NCBI GenBank assembly: GCA_958402795.1
Contig: CATXUX010000003.1
Coordinates: forward strand, 1-64,000
Length of the DNA: 64,000 nucleotides
DNA from: an uncultured Lachnospiraceae bacterium
Lineage (GTDB): Bacteria; Bacillota; Clostridia; Lachnospirales; Lachnospiraceae
Direction of reading: 5' to 3'
The notes below the pieces were generated by a model. The model had not been told where the DNA came from. It was given only the letters and a program-made list of their open reading frames with translations, and ran no database searches. How positions within the stretch are numbered: position 1 is the first letter of the stretch; each line of letters begins with the position of its first letter. This document shows, in pieces, positions 1 through 7,938 of the stretch. A program made the position numbers and the translations under genes.

Positions 1-190
1 TAATACGGCACAGTTGATGATCGATGAAATGCAGAAGAGAATAAATGAACAGAATAGTCAACTTAAAGAGAAAGACCTTGCAAGAGAACGTGCAATCAAA
101 AACTGCTATTTGAAGTTAAAGGATATAGACAGTGTGGCTGATATTATGGAGGCCTCACTAGAGGAAGTAGAAAGAATTCTTCAGATTTGA
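1..190 (+). CDS. C-terminal fragment of an unidentified protein (5' end outside window)
   Basis: An open frame enters from the left edge (first full codon at position 2) and stops at a TGA at 188-190, giving 62 residues. The fragment is charged and helical, and ends in a helix-turn-helix-like tail around SVADIMEASLEEVERILQI. Similar short tails, with a small positive loop and a VEEIL-type end, are found at the C-terminus of Rpn/PD-(D/E)XK transposase-nucleases such as the one at 59704-60519 in this window, but no catalytic part is visible here. Function therefore cannot be assigned; an Rpn-family tail is only a guess. Confidence 0.5.
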   Translation, partial: NTAQLMIDEMQKRINEQNSQLKEKDLARERAIKNCYLKLKDIDSVADIMEASLEEVERILQI

Positions 191-210
191 AATAATCAAA
201 AAAGTAATCT

Positions 211-258
211 GGTCTGCTGCCTCGCCTGATATTTTTCATCAACAGTGGACAGCAGACC
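211..258. other. Inverted repeat between the partial gene and the Nudix gene
   Basis: Arms GGTCTGCTG (211-219) and CAGCAGACC (250-258) are perfectly complementary, with a 30 nt loop. It lies just after the stop of the partial gene. No T-run follows on either strand, so termination is only a possibility. Confidence 0.3.
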
Positions 259-311
259 GTACATGCAATCAGGCTGAGCTGCGAATACGAAAGAAAAGAG
301 AGAAAATAACA

Positions 312-740
312 ATGAACGTAAAGTTTTATGATGACGTAGACGACAGACTATTAAAATTTGCAGTGATTATTTCCAAATATAATAAAAAATGGGTGTTTTG
401 TAAGCATAAAGAACGTGATACTTATGAATGCCCGGGCGGACACAGGGAACAGAACGAGTCAATACTCGATACGGCAAAGCGGGAGCTTAATGAAGAAACC
501 GGCGCTATTGAGTTCTGTATGAAGCAGATTTGTGTATACTCTGTTACTGGAAAGACCAGGGTAAACGAATCTGGAGAAGAAACTTTCGGAATGTTATATT
601 ATGCAGATATCATAAAATTTGACAAGGAATTACATAGCGAGATAGAAAAGATCGTACTGCTTGACGATCTGCCGGATAATTGGACCTATCCTCTTATTCA
701 GCCATTGCTGATTCAGGAATATCAGCGAAGATCTCTGTGA
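312..740 (+). CDS. Nudix hydrolase
   Basis: A 142-residue single-domain protein. The Nudix box GX5EX7REUXEEXGU is complete at residues 43-65 (G43, E49, then RELNEETGA), so the metal-binding helix and catalytic glutamates are intact. The family cleaves nucleoside diphosphates linked to another moiety; small stand-alone members are often nucleotide-sanitising or mRNA-decapping enzymes, but the substrate cannot be read from the sequence. The start at 312 follows a purine-rich AGAGAGAAAATAAC ribosome binding region. It stands alone, ending 30 bp before a strong hairpin shared with the convergent dehydrogenase gene. Confidence 0.88.
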   Translation: MNVKFYDDVDDRLLKFAVIISKYNKKWVFCKHKERDTYECPGGHREQNESILDTAKRELNEETGAIEFCMKQICVYSVTGKTRVNESGEETFGMLYYADIIKFDKELHSEIEKIVLLDDLPDNWTYPLIQPLLIQEYQRRSL

Positions 741-769
741 AAAACATTCAAGGATCTCTTTTGCAGAAA

Positions 770-820
770 ACATAAGGCGGCTGCAGTCCCACTGGCGTTA
801 GGATTGCTGCCGCCTTATGT
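770..820 (-). terminator. Hairpin terminator between convergent genes
   Basis: Arms ACATAAGGCGGC (770-781) and GCCGCCTTATGT (809-820) pair perfectly and the stem continues inward with few mismatches. Read on the minus strand the hairpin is followed by TTTT, so it fits as the end of the hexitol operon; it may serve the Nudix gene from the other side. Confidence 0.75.
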
Positions 821-871
821 CAGATTTGAAGAATCCTCTCCACTTCCTCTCGTAACAATTCTTATGCGTCT

Positions 872-2140
872 TTATGCTGTTTCTACTCCGAAATGTTCAA
901 ACAGAACGCGCTCTGCTTCTGCGCACCACAGTCCGCGGTTATTCCGGCAGATCTCATCGAGTTTCTTAAATAACGGATCTGTCTCGCCGAGTTTTCCGAA
1001 ATCTTCGATTGCGGTAAGCGGCATATCAAACTGCGTATAGGTCAGCTTTTTCCCGCCCGGAATACTCGGAAGATTTAATGTCGCGTCGATGATGCTGTTG
1101 ATTCCGCCGACATGTGTTACCATAACAGCCGGTTCGATTTTTCCCTGTGCTGCCAGTGTATTTGCCTCAATCAGGTCATCGTTATTTCCGCCGGTCGTTC
1201 CCATAATATGGGTGCTTGTGTAATGTGCGTTGTACAGATTGATCTCTCCTTTGAACTGATCGTCGGTCGGGCCGGCAAAGAAATTCATGCAGCCGTCAAA
1301 TGCAAGGAGCTGATCGCCCATCTCGGCAACCTTCCGGTTCGGAATGTATACAAACACATCGTCATATCCTTTGCCGCCTGTGATTGCCTTCAGTTCTTCT
1401 ACCGGATCCGCCATTTTTGCAGTATTTACATAGAGCAGCTCCACACCGTTCTCCGCTGCCTTTGATTCTGGTATCACTTCTCTTGCACGCTCGATCTTTG
1501 CGTCGTCAATATCTGTTACCACGATCCGTTTCGGCTTGTTCTCGAACTGAATTCCGTAGCTTACCGCACCAAGTCCCATCGGGCCGCAGCCGCCGAGAAT
1601 AATGATATCTCCGTCTACCTTTGTTCCAAGTGCATGATCATGGTTTCTCTTGTTGGTATGATAATTTCCGTGATATCCTCCGATTACACAGCTCATCGGC
1701 TCACCAAGAGAAGCCTCAAAAAAGCTCTCGCCGTCATATGGCATCAGGCACCCAAGTTCCATCACTTCGTGAGGGATCACGCAGTATGTGCATGCTCCGC
1801 CAAAATATTCATACGAATATCCCGGAGAAGCAAGACTTCCCTTATAGTTCAGTGCAGGCTGCTGCGCGAATTTCATGCCTGGTTTAAACTGATCTTTCCA
1901 TTTCTCGCCGACTTCCACGATCACTCCCGCAAACTCATGTCCGATGATGATCGGATTCGTATCAATGTTCTGCGGTGCTCTTTTATGTTTCTTGCCCTGC
2001 TCGATCAGCTTATACGTGGACATGCAGATACTGTCGCTCATGACTTTGACCAGAATCTCATCCTCTTTGATCTCAGGCAGTTCAAATTCCTCTAATCTCA
2101 GATCTCGTTTTCCATACATTCTGACTGCTTTTGTTTTCAT
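872..2140 (-). CDS. Zinc-type polyol-phosphate dehydrogenase, L-sorbose-1-phosphate reductase-like
   Basis: A 422-residue medium-chain dehydrogenase. Catalytic zinc ligands are visible as C39, H68-E69 in GHEFAG, and the NAD(P)-binding loop GGCGPMG lies at residues 183-189. The four-cysteine structural zinc loop of classical alcohol dehydrogenases is missing, and the long insert with GGYHGNYHTN resembles the SorE family, which interconverts L-sorbose 1-phosphate and D-glucitol 6-phosphate. It is the last gene of the PTS hexitol operon, 33 bp after the 1-phosphofructokinase gene, with ribosome binding site AAAGGAG. In this setting it probably oxidises the phosphorylated polyol delivered by the PTS to a ketose phosphate; exact substrate and regiochemistry are unknown. 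Confidence 0.8.
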   Translation of the reverse strand: MKTKAVRMYGKRDLRLEEFELPEIKEDEILVKVMSDSICMSTYKLIEQGKKHKRAPQNIDTNPIIIGHEFAGVIVEVGEKWKDQFKPGMKFAQQPALNYKGSLASPGYSYEYFGGACTYCVIPHEVMELGCLMPYDGESFFEASLGEPMSCVIGGYHGNYHTNKRNHDHALGTKVDGDIIILGGCGPMGLGAVSYGIQFENKPKRIVVTDIDDAKIERAREVIPESKAAENGVELLYVNTAKMADPVEELKAITGGKGYDDVFVYIPNRKVAEMGDQLLAFDGCMNFFAGPTDDQFKGEINLYNAHYTSTHIMGTTGGNNDDLIEANTLAAQGKIEPAVMVTHVGGINSIIDATLNLPSIPGGKKLTYTQFDMPLTAIEDFGKLGETDPLFKKLDEICRNNRGLWCAEAERVLFEHFGVETA

Positions 2141-2173
2141 TTTTGTAATCTCCTTTTCATATATTTGGTATCA

Positions 2174-3103
2174 TCATAATACTTCGATCACGACCTGATC
2201 CATCAGTGCGTCTACGGTCTCTCTTGTCGGGGGTTTCGTTCCAATTGTTGTCACAGCGCCTGCAGACGTCGCCATACACAGACGAATGGTCTCCTCATTA
2301 TCAAGCTTTTTGTCCCATGCATAGGCAAGCGCTGCTACCATTGCATCTCCTGCTCCCACAGTTGAATGTGCTTTCACGGAAAGCGCCGGACAACGTACTG
2401 CGTCTTCTCCTTTTAAAATCATCGCGCCGCTTTTTCCCATGGACACTGCTACAGTATGAATTCCTTTATCCATCAGATTTCTTGCCATCTCCAGAAGTTC
2501 CTCCTGGGATACCCGGTAATCCACCCCGGCATATTCTTCCAGTTCCACACGGTTTGGCTTGATGATGTCCGGTGCAGCTTCCAGCGCACTGCGGAACAGT
2601 TCGCCATCTGCGTCCATCAGAACTTCCGCACCCTTTTCGTGGACTCTTCTTGTAATCTGTGCATAAATCCCTTTGTCCACACCTGCCGGGATACTTCCGG
2701 AAAGAACTACCAGTGTATCCGCTCCTGCATATTCATCCAGTTTCTTTAACAGTTCCTCGATCTGCTCTTTTGTAATGACCGGTCCCGGTTCGTTGAGTTC
2801 TGTCACAGCGCCGTTCTTTTCGAACACCTTTGTGTTTGTTCTTGTCTCACCGTCTACCCAGATAAAATCATGACGGATCTTCTTTTCGTCCAGTACATTC
2901 TCAATCGTTTTTCCTGCATTTCCGCCGAGAAATCCAACTGCGATACTCTCTCCGCCCAGTTCCCGGATTGTCTTAGAAACATTGATTCCTTTTCCTCCGG
3001 CATCATATTCCACCTTCTGGATCCGGTTCAGTCCGCCCGGCTGAAGCGCCTCGATCTCAACTGTCTTATCGATCGCCGGATTCATTGTCACTGTTACGAT
3101 CAT
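2174..3103 (-). CDS. fruK: 1-phosphofructokinase (PfkB family)
   Basis: A 309-residue ribokinase-fold sugar-phosphate kinase. It begins with VTMNPAIDKTVE, typical of FruK/LacC enzymes, has the GGKGINVSK substrate-binding loop near residue 40, and the C-terminal VGAGDAMVAA with the catalytic aspartate. The frame is open upstream for 29 codons, but the ATG at 3103 has the ribosome binding site GGAAAGGAG and matches the family start. It follows mtlF by 4 bp and should be translated with it. FruK phosphorylates fructose 1-phosphate to fructose 1,6-bisphosphate; tagatose-6-phosphate kinase is the close alternative. Its presence with a mannitol-type PTS suggests the pathway passes through a ketose 1-phosphate. 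Confidence 0.82.
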   Translation of the reverse strand: MIVTVTMNPAIDKTVEIEALQPGGLNRIQKVEYDAGGKGINVSKTIRELGGESIAVGFLGGNAGKTIENVLDEKKIRHDFIWVDGETRTNTKVFEKNGAVTELNEPGPVITKEQIEELLKKLDEYAGADTLVVLSGSIPAGVDKGIYAQITRRVHEKGAEVLMDADGELFRSALEAAPDIIKPNRVELEEYAGVDYRVSQEELLEMARNLMDKGIHTVAVSMGKSGAMILKGEDAVRCPALSVKAHSTVGAGDAMVAALAYAWDKKLDNEETIRLCMATSAGAVTTIGTKPPTRETVDALMDQVVIEVL

Positions 3104-3107
3104 GGCT

Positions 3108-3590
3108 TTACTCCTTTCCCATGTTTCCGCCAAGTACCTCGTATACACCTTCTGCGTCCATCGAAGGCAGCTTTGCACAAAGTTCTTCATCCAGCATGGT
3201 CTCAGCGATATTGGACAGAATTTTCATATGCTCTTCTCCGACTCCCGCGATTCCGATCACGACATGTACTTCATTTCCTTCCCAGTCTGTCGCTTCTGGG
3301 AATGTCATGACAGCAATACCGGAGGATTTGATCTCATTCTTTACGGCTTCTACTCCATGCGGAAGTGCAAGTCCGTTTCCCATAAATGTACAGAGTGATT
3401 TCTCACGCTCCAGCATACCGTCCACATAAGGCTGATTCACGTATCCGGCATCCACCAGCAGTTGTCCGACTTTTCGGATGACATTTTCCTGTGTGTCCGG
3501 CTTACAGTTTACAAGGATATTCTCCCGGCAAAGCAGAGCCTTCTTTTCGTTTTCCTTTTCTTCTTTTTTTGCCTTTGATTTAAAAAACAT
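3108..3590 (-). CDS. mtlF: PTS mannitol/fructose-type IIA component
   Basis: A 160-residue cytoplasmic phosphocarrier. The core is a mannitol/fructose-class IIA domain with the phosphorylated histidine at H78 in GLALPHGVE. The first 20 residues are a lysine/glutamate-rich extension not needed for the fold. It receives phosphate from HPr and passes it to the cysteine of the IIB domain of MtlA. The start at 3590 has AGGAGGTC 4-11 bp upstream. The gene has its own promoter and operator (3643-3712) copying that of mtlA, so IIA, kinase and dehydrogenase form a second transcription unit controlled like the first. Confidence 0.88.
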   Translation of the reverse strand: MFFKSKAKKEEKENEKKALLCRENILVNCKPDTQENVIRKVGQLLVDAGYVNQPYVDGMLEREKSLCTFMGNGLALPHGVEAVKNEIKSSGIAVMTFPEATDWEGNEVHVVIGIAGVGEEHMKILSNIAETMLDEELCAKLPSMDAEGVYEVLGGNMGKE

Positions 3591-3642
3591 CTCTGACCTC
3601 CTGCATTTTATTTTTTATGGTCTTCTTTGTCTCTGTGATTTT

Positions 3643-3712
3643 ATTATAACGAACTGTGGGGATTATTTTCAACAGAAAGAACATCGGATTTGGCGTCATC
3701 TCTTAGCGCCAA
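3643..3712 (-). promoter_or_regulatory. mtlF promoter with upstream MtlR-type operator
   Basis: On the minus strand: -35 TTGAAA (3672-3667), 18 bp spacer, -10 TATAAT (3648-3643). Upstream is a dyad TTGGCG-N11-CGCCAA at 3690-3712, centred near -65. Spacing and -35/-10 are identical to the mtlA promoter at 7433-7502 and the 11 nt between the arms is nearly identical, which argues for a protein-binding site and not only a hairpin. Confidence 0.75.
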
Positions 3713-3722
3713 CTTTTAAAAT

Positions 3723-3749
3723 CGGGACTGCCTTTTCAGGACAGTCCCG
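3723..3749 (-). terminator. Terminator overlapping the end of mtlR
   Basis: Arms CGGGACTG (3723-3730) and CAGTCCCG (3742-3749) form a hairpin that includes the mtlR stop codon at 3736-3738. On the minus strand it is followed by ATTTTAAAA. It separates mtlA-mtlR from the mtlF unit. Confidence 0.65.
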
Positions 3750-5853
3750 CAAGATATTTTTTAAAGTATCTCTTCAGATACTTTGAGAGAAGAGACCGGA
3801 TCTCCTCTTTCTCACCGCGCCTTACCGTGTCAAGGAATTCCTCTTCTTCGATCAGCATGCTGCTGATATATCCCATGATCTCGCTGTTGATCTGCAACAG
3901 GTCGTCCGGCGGAACCAGCATGACAAATACTACATGAATTCCTTTGAAATACGGATCGGTATACTCACTTAAGTCACGCGTCATACAGACGGCAAAAGTC
4001 GGCCTGGTCACTCCCGCTGTCCGGGTGTGGAGCAGGGCAAAGTCAAATTCAGCAAAGATCTGGGATGAAATCCGCTCCCGTCTCATAAGATCCTGCTGGA
4101 TCATGTCCCTCCGGTCTGCATAAGGTGATATTTTTTCCGCCACGGCGATCAGAAGATCCTCGAACGTAATGCCGTTGCTGACTTTAAAAAATTCCATATG
4201 ACGGATCACCAGATTGATCTGCGCCGCAGTCTGGTTGATGGTTTCCAGTTGGAGTGTAAATTCATCAGTTTCCCCCTGCTTTTTTGGCATCCGTTCATAT
4301 TCATAGGTCATTCTGCGGATTTCGTCCATGTCTGCATCACTTAACAGCGGATTAACGTAGATCACCGGCACATCTGTCTGTTCCAGTGGAATACTGGATA
4401 CGAAAAAGTCAGTTTTTCCGGCAACAAATGCTGTAATATCGCTCTTCCCATATGCAGTAAGCGTCATTCTGTCCTTAAATGCTTTCTCCAGCTTCGACGT
4501 CATCAGCCGGGAGATGCCGATTCCGCTCGAACAGACAACACCGACACTGACTTTCCGGATATTTTCTCCTCTTCCCTCCAAGCGAACGGCTGCCGCGCCG
4601 AAATGAACCGTCAGAAAGCCGATTTCTTCTTCCGGAACCGGCTTCCCGACCGCCTCTTCCAGCACAGAAGCCACACGGACACACCTCTCATAAATATCCC
4701 GGTAATTGATCTTGATCTCATCCAGTACCGGATTGCGGATCTGCATCCCATGTACAAGCCGTATCAGTGTTGGCTGCAGGTGCGCAAGTAATCCCTGGAT
4801 AAACTCTTCATCCTGCTTCAGATGATACACCTTGTCCGGATCAAACAGGTCGATCATCTGATTCACCATCTGGCGGAGTTCCCTGTTGTCAGACGGTATT
4901 TTCTGCCGGTCATCCCATTGTATTTTCTCGTGTTTCGCACCCTTGATGTGTAAGCAGATATAGGAAATCTCAACGTCCGGTATTTCAATTTCAAACTCTT
5001 CTTCCAGTTCATGTACGATCTGTTTTGCCAGCAGATAATCTTCGTCTGCTTCCGTCAGGTTCCCGTATTCTGTTTGAGTGCTGCTCTTCGGTTCGATCAC
5101 CTCATCTTTGAGAATCCGGTTGACCGCGATCGATATATGGATCACAAGACCAACATAGGAATTCTCTGTCAGCGTCAAAATACAGGAATTGTCCATTCCC
5201 GCAATACAGTCTATGACACGTCTTACGATCTCATCATTTAAAAGCTGGCCGATCTCGCTTTTTTTCAGAGCGTCTCTTCGGTCCGGGACGTCTGTTTCTC
5301 CTTCATAGGCTTCCCGCAGTACCTTCGTATCAATATTTTCACTGATAAACGCACGGATCGCTTTCCGATAATCTTCCTCGCTTCCTTCAATCAGGATCCC
5401 ACTGCCCGGCTTTTTTTGAATCCGAAGTCCATAACGGACAAGCCAGCTCTCCACCGTTTCCAGATCCGAGCTGATCGTTGCCTCACTGACGCCGAACTGA
5501 CTGCTGTAGTAAAACAATTTGCGCAGTCCCTTTTCCTTTAAAATCTCGAGAATCAGACGTTTGCGGCGCTCTTCTCTGTTTCCTGCATCGTAGGGGTCAC
5601 TTTCACTGATTTCCAGAAGAAGACGTTCCTTTTCTGTTTTATCTCCTTCCAGATGAATGCCGACACCTGTTTTTGAAACGAACTGAATCTCATATCCTTT
5701 CAGCGCACTGCGGACGGATTCCAGTTCACGCTGCACCGTCCGTCTGCTCATACCGATCTGTTCTGCCAGACGCTTCACCGAAACCGGCTGTTCCTCCTCT
5801 AAAAGCACTGTTAGTATCTGCCGCATCCGCGGCGTTATCGTTGTTCCGCTCAT
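3736..5853 (-). CDS. mtlR: MtlR-type PRD-containing transcriptional activator
   Basis: A 705-residue multidomain regulator. In order: an N-terminal HTH (VSVKRLAEQIGMSRRTVQREL), a second HTH (residues about 90-150), two PTS-regulation domains with the usual histidines (VIHIS, CLHIK, LAHLQ, TVHFG), a IIB-like domain with the cysteine motif VVCSSGIG, and a C-terminal IIA-like domain with its histidine in LLHTRT. Members are activated or inhibited by phosphorylation from the PTS and bind upstream of polyol PTS promoters. The frame is open to 5922, but the ATG at 5853 gives the family N-terminus and has TAGGA upstream. It follows mtlA directly and probably acts on the two TTGGCG dyads. Confidence 0.87.
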   Translation of the reverse strand: MSGTTITPRMRQILTVLLEEEQPVSVKRLAEQIGMSRRTVQRELESVRSALKGYEIQFVSKTGVGIHLEGDKTEKERLLLEISESDPYDAGNREERRKRLILEILKEKGLRKLFYYSSQFGVSEATISSDLETVESWLVRYGLRIQKKPGSGILIEGSEEDYRKAIRAFISENIDTKVLREAYEGETDVPDRRDALKKSEIGQLLNDEIVRRVIDCIAGMDNSCILTLTENSYVGLVIHISIAVNRILKDEVIEPKSSTQTEYGNLTEADEDYLLAKQIVHELEEEFEIEIPDVEISYICLHIKGAKHEKIQWDDRQKIPSDNRELRQMVNQMIDLFDPDKVYHLKQDEEFIQGLLAHLQPTLIRLVHGMQIRNPVLDEIKINYRDIYERCVRVASVLEEAVGKPVPEEEIGFLTVHFGAAAVRLEGRGENIRKVSVGVVCSSGIGISRLMTSKLEKAFKDRMTLTAYGKSDITAFVAGKTDFFVSSIPLEQTDVPVIYVNPLLSDADMDEIRRMTYEYERMPKKQGETDEFTLQLETINQTAAQINLVIRHMEFFKVSNGITFEDLLIAVAEKISPYADRRDMIQQDLMRRERISSQIFAEFDFALLHTRTAGVTRPTFAVCMTRDLSEYTDPYFKGIHVVFVMLVPPDDLLQINSEIMGYISSMLIEEEEFLDTVRRGEKEEIRSLLSKYLKRYFKKYLAGLS

Positions 5854-5931
5854 CTGCATCCTACTCTCTGTAAATACTACAAGATGGCTTGCCTGTAAGG
5901 ATACGATTCCCAGCCAAACCATCTCTGTTTA

Positions 5932-7359
5932 TTATGAATTTCTCACCTTTAAATTTTCAACTAGAAGGTCATATTCCGGAGCTGCAAGGAAGTTTGTGAT
6001 CAGGATCAGTTCTGCGTCCGGATTGCTGTGCGCCGCACGTTCTCCAAGTTCCTGATGCGTCACTACGATCTGCACATCCGCCGGAATACTGGACACCGGT
6101 GTATGTATGACTTCGATTCCTTCCAGTCCTGCCGCTGCGATCTTCTTCTTCAGGACGGTTGCCCCCATTGCACTGGATCCCATACCCGCGTCGCATGCAA
6201 ATGCGATCTTATGGATTCTGCCCTGAGCCGCTGTGCCGCCTGACGGCATTTTTGCCGACTGTTCCCGGGCAGGCTCTTCTTTCGCCTGGGAAAGTCCTTT
6301 GGACTGTTTCTTCATGCTGTCCTTCTTTTCCTGTGCCTCTTTCAGCGACGTATCTTTTCCCATGTATTTCAGGATCGGTATGCTGATTGCAAAGGATACG
6401 GCTGCCGAGACAGCAACACCGATCAGGATTCCTGCGTAACTGTGGCGCTCTGCCATCATCAGGATTGCGATGATACTTCCCGGTGAGGACGGCGCTGTCA
6501 GACCCACATCAAACAGTGTAAAGCAGAAGATTCCGCATGCACTTCCTGCGATCGAAGCGATCAAAAGCAGTGGATTCATCAGGATATACGGGAAATAAAT
6601 CTCGTGGATCCCGCCAAAGAAGTGGATGATCACTGCGCCGGGGGCAGAACTCTTCGCGTCCCCTTTCCCTGCGATACAGTATGCCAGAAGCACGCCGAGT
6701 TCCGGTCCCGGATTCGCTTCCAGAAGGAAAAATACCGATTTTCCGATTTCCTCCACCTGCTGGATTCCCATCGGGGAAAAGATTCCATGATTGATCGCAT
6801 TGTTCAAAAACAGAACTTTCGCAGGCTCGATAAAAATACTTGTTAACGGGAGCAGGCTGTGGTCAACGAAGAAGTTGACACACACATACAGGATGTTATT
6901 CAGTCCTGTCACCAACGGAGCGATTCCATACATGGAAGCTACAGCAAGGATCGCGCCGAGTATTCCGATTGAGAAATTGTTGACAAGCATCTCAAAACCG
7001 GCTTTTACATGTCCCTCGACAAGCTGGTCAAACTTCTTTAAGATCCACGCGGAAAGCGGTCCGACAATCATGGCTCCGATAAACATCGGAATGTCGGAAC
7101 CAACGATGACTCCCATAGCCGCGATCGCGCCGATCACACCGCCACGCTGTCCGGCAACAACGGTTCCGCCCGTATAAGCGATCAGTAAGGGGAGCAGTAC
7201 CGATGACATAGGGGTGATCAGTTCCGCAATGGACGCGACGGGAAACCACCCGTCTTCCATAAACAGCGCGGTTATCAGTCCCCAGGCGATAAACGCCCCG
7301 ATATTCGGCATTACCATGCCGCTCAAAAATCTTCCAAATCTCTGAACTTTTTCTTTCAT
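5932..7359 (-). CDS. mtlA: PTS mannitol-type transporter IICB
   Basis: A 475-residue membrane permease. The IIC domain (about residues 1-335) is hydrophobic with NAINHGIFSP and the GGIHEIYFPY motif of the mannitol class. After a hydrophilic linker of about 45 residues, the IIB domain carries the phosphocysteine C389 in CDAGMGSS. No IIA domain is fused; that role is filled by MtlF. The frame is open 16 codons further, but the ATG at 7359 has AAGAGGTG at good spacing and matches the start of the family. It imports and phosphorylates a hexitol. Mannitol is the usual substrate, but the neighbouring FruK and SorE-like enzymes leave the true polyol open. Confidence 0.88.
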   Translation of the reverse strand: MKEKVQRFGRFLSGMVMPNIGAFIAWGLITALFMEDGWFPVASIAELITPMSSVLLPLLIAYTGGTVVAGQRGGVIGAIAAMGVIVGSDIPMFIGAMIVGPLSAWILKKFDQLVEGHVKAGFEMLVNNFSIGILGAILAVASMYGIAPLVTGLNNILYVCVNFFVDHSLLPLTSIFIEPAKVLFLNNAINHGIFSPMGIQQVEEIGKSVFFLLEANPGPELGVLLAYCIAGKGDAKSSAPGAVIIHFFGGIHEIYFPYILMNPLLLIASIAGSACGIFCFTLFDVGLTAPSSPGSIIAILMMAERHSYAGILIGVAVSAAVSFAISIPILKYMGKDTSLKEAQEKKDSMKKQSKGLSQAKEEPAREQSAKMPSGGTAAQGRIHKIAFACDAGMGSSAMGATVLKKKIAAAGLEGIEVIHTPVSSIPADVQIVVTHQELGERAAHSNPDAELILITNFLAAPEYDLLVENLKVRNS

Positions 7360-7432
7360 GATTTCACACCTCTTAATTTTTTTCCGATCCGAAGTGCGAC
7401 TGGCCAATCACTTTCTTGTTCTCTGTAATCAC

Positions 7433-7502
7433 ATTATACGACCTGCACGTCTGGTTTTTCAACTGATAAAAAAAGAGATTTGGCGTTATCTCTTAGCGCC
7501 AA
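7433..7502 (-). promoter_or_regulatory. mtlA promoter with upstream MtlR-type operator
   Basis: On the minus strand: -35 TTGAAA (7462-7457), 18 bp spacer, -10 TATAAT (7438-7433). The dyad TTGGCG-N11-CGCCAA lies at 7480-7502, centred near -65, the typical place for an activator site. The same arrangement is repeated before mtlF. The operator is inside the rpsO terminator stem. Confidence 0.78.
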
Positions 7503-7507
7503 ATCTC
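7468..7507 (-). terminator. rpsO terminator, also containing the mtlA operator
   Basis: Perfect 11 bp arms GAGATTTGGCG (7475-7485) and CGCCAAATCTC (7497-7507) with an 11 nt loop; seven T residues follow on the minus strand (7474-7468). It lies 30 bp after the rpsO stop. Confidence 0.88.
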
Positions 7508-7536
7508 CTGATAAAATCTCAGCTTACTTCCCGGGA

Positions 7537-7803
7537 TTACTTTCTCAGTCCAAGCTTCTCGATCAGTGCACGGTATCTCTCGATATCGGTTTCCTTGAGA
7601 TACTGAAGAAGTCCACGTCTCTGTCCTACCATCTTCAGAAGTCCGCGTCTGGAATGATGATCCTTCGGGTTTGCCTTAAAATGCTCTGTCAGCTCATTGA
7701 TCCGCGCTGTCAGGATCGCAACCTGAACTTCCGGTGAACCCGTGTCTCCCTCGCTTCTTCCATATTCTGCGATGATCGCCTGTTTCTTTTCCTTTGAAAT
7801 CAT
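7537..7803 (-). CDS. rpsO: 30S ribosomal protein S15
   Basis: An 88-residue protein of normal family length, with the conserved HHSRRGLLKMVGQRR segment that binds the 16S rRNA three-way junction and the C-terminal LRK end. It helps to nucleate assembly of the small-subunit platform. The ATG at 7803 follows AGGAGGAAAG. It has its own promoter inside the intergenic region (7901-7929) and a strong terminator, so it is at least partly expressed independently of the truB-ribF operon upstream. A hairpin in its leader may be the target of autoregulation, as in other bacteria. Confidence 0.97.
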   Translation of the reverse strand: MISKEKKQAIIAEYGRSEGDTGSPEVQVAILTARINELTEHFKANPKDHHSRRGLLKMVGQRRGLLQYLKETDIERYRALIEKLGLRK

Positions 7804-7849
7804 GTTTCTTTCCTCCTGATAATTCTCTTCATAAAACGCCTGGCATTAA

Positions 7850-7874
7850 GTGACGGCTGGAGTCGTCCAGTCAC
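7850..7874 (-). promoter_or_regulatory. Hairpin in the rpsO 5' leader
   Basis: On the minus strand GTGAC...GTCAC encloses TGGA-CGAC-TCCA, giving a bulged stem-loop about 27 nt downstream of the predicted start of transcription and about 45 nt before the rpsO start codon. S15 leaders in many bacteria fold to mimic the rRNA binding site; this is a candidate of that kind. Confidence 0.5.
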
Positions 7875-7900
7875 CGAACACCGGCTTTTTTACCTCGACA

Positions 7901-7929
7901 AGTATACCACAGCAATTTCTGTATGTAAA
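7901..7929 (-). promoter_or_regulatory. rpsO promoter
   Basis: On the minus strand: -35 TTTACA (7929-7924), 17 bp, -10 TATACT (7906-7901), located directly after the stop of the Na/Pi cotransporter gene. Confidence 0.7.
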
Positions 7930-7938
7930 GGACTTTTT

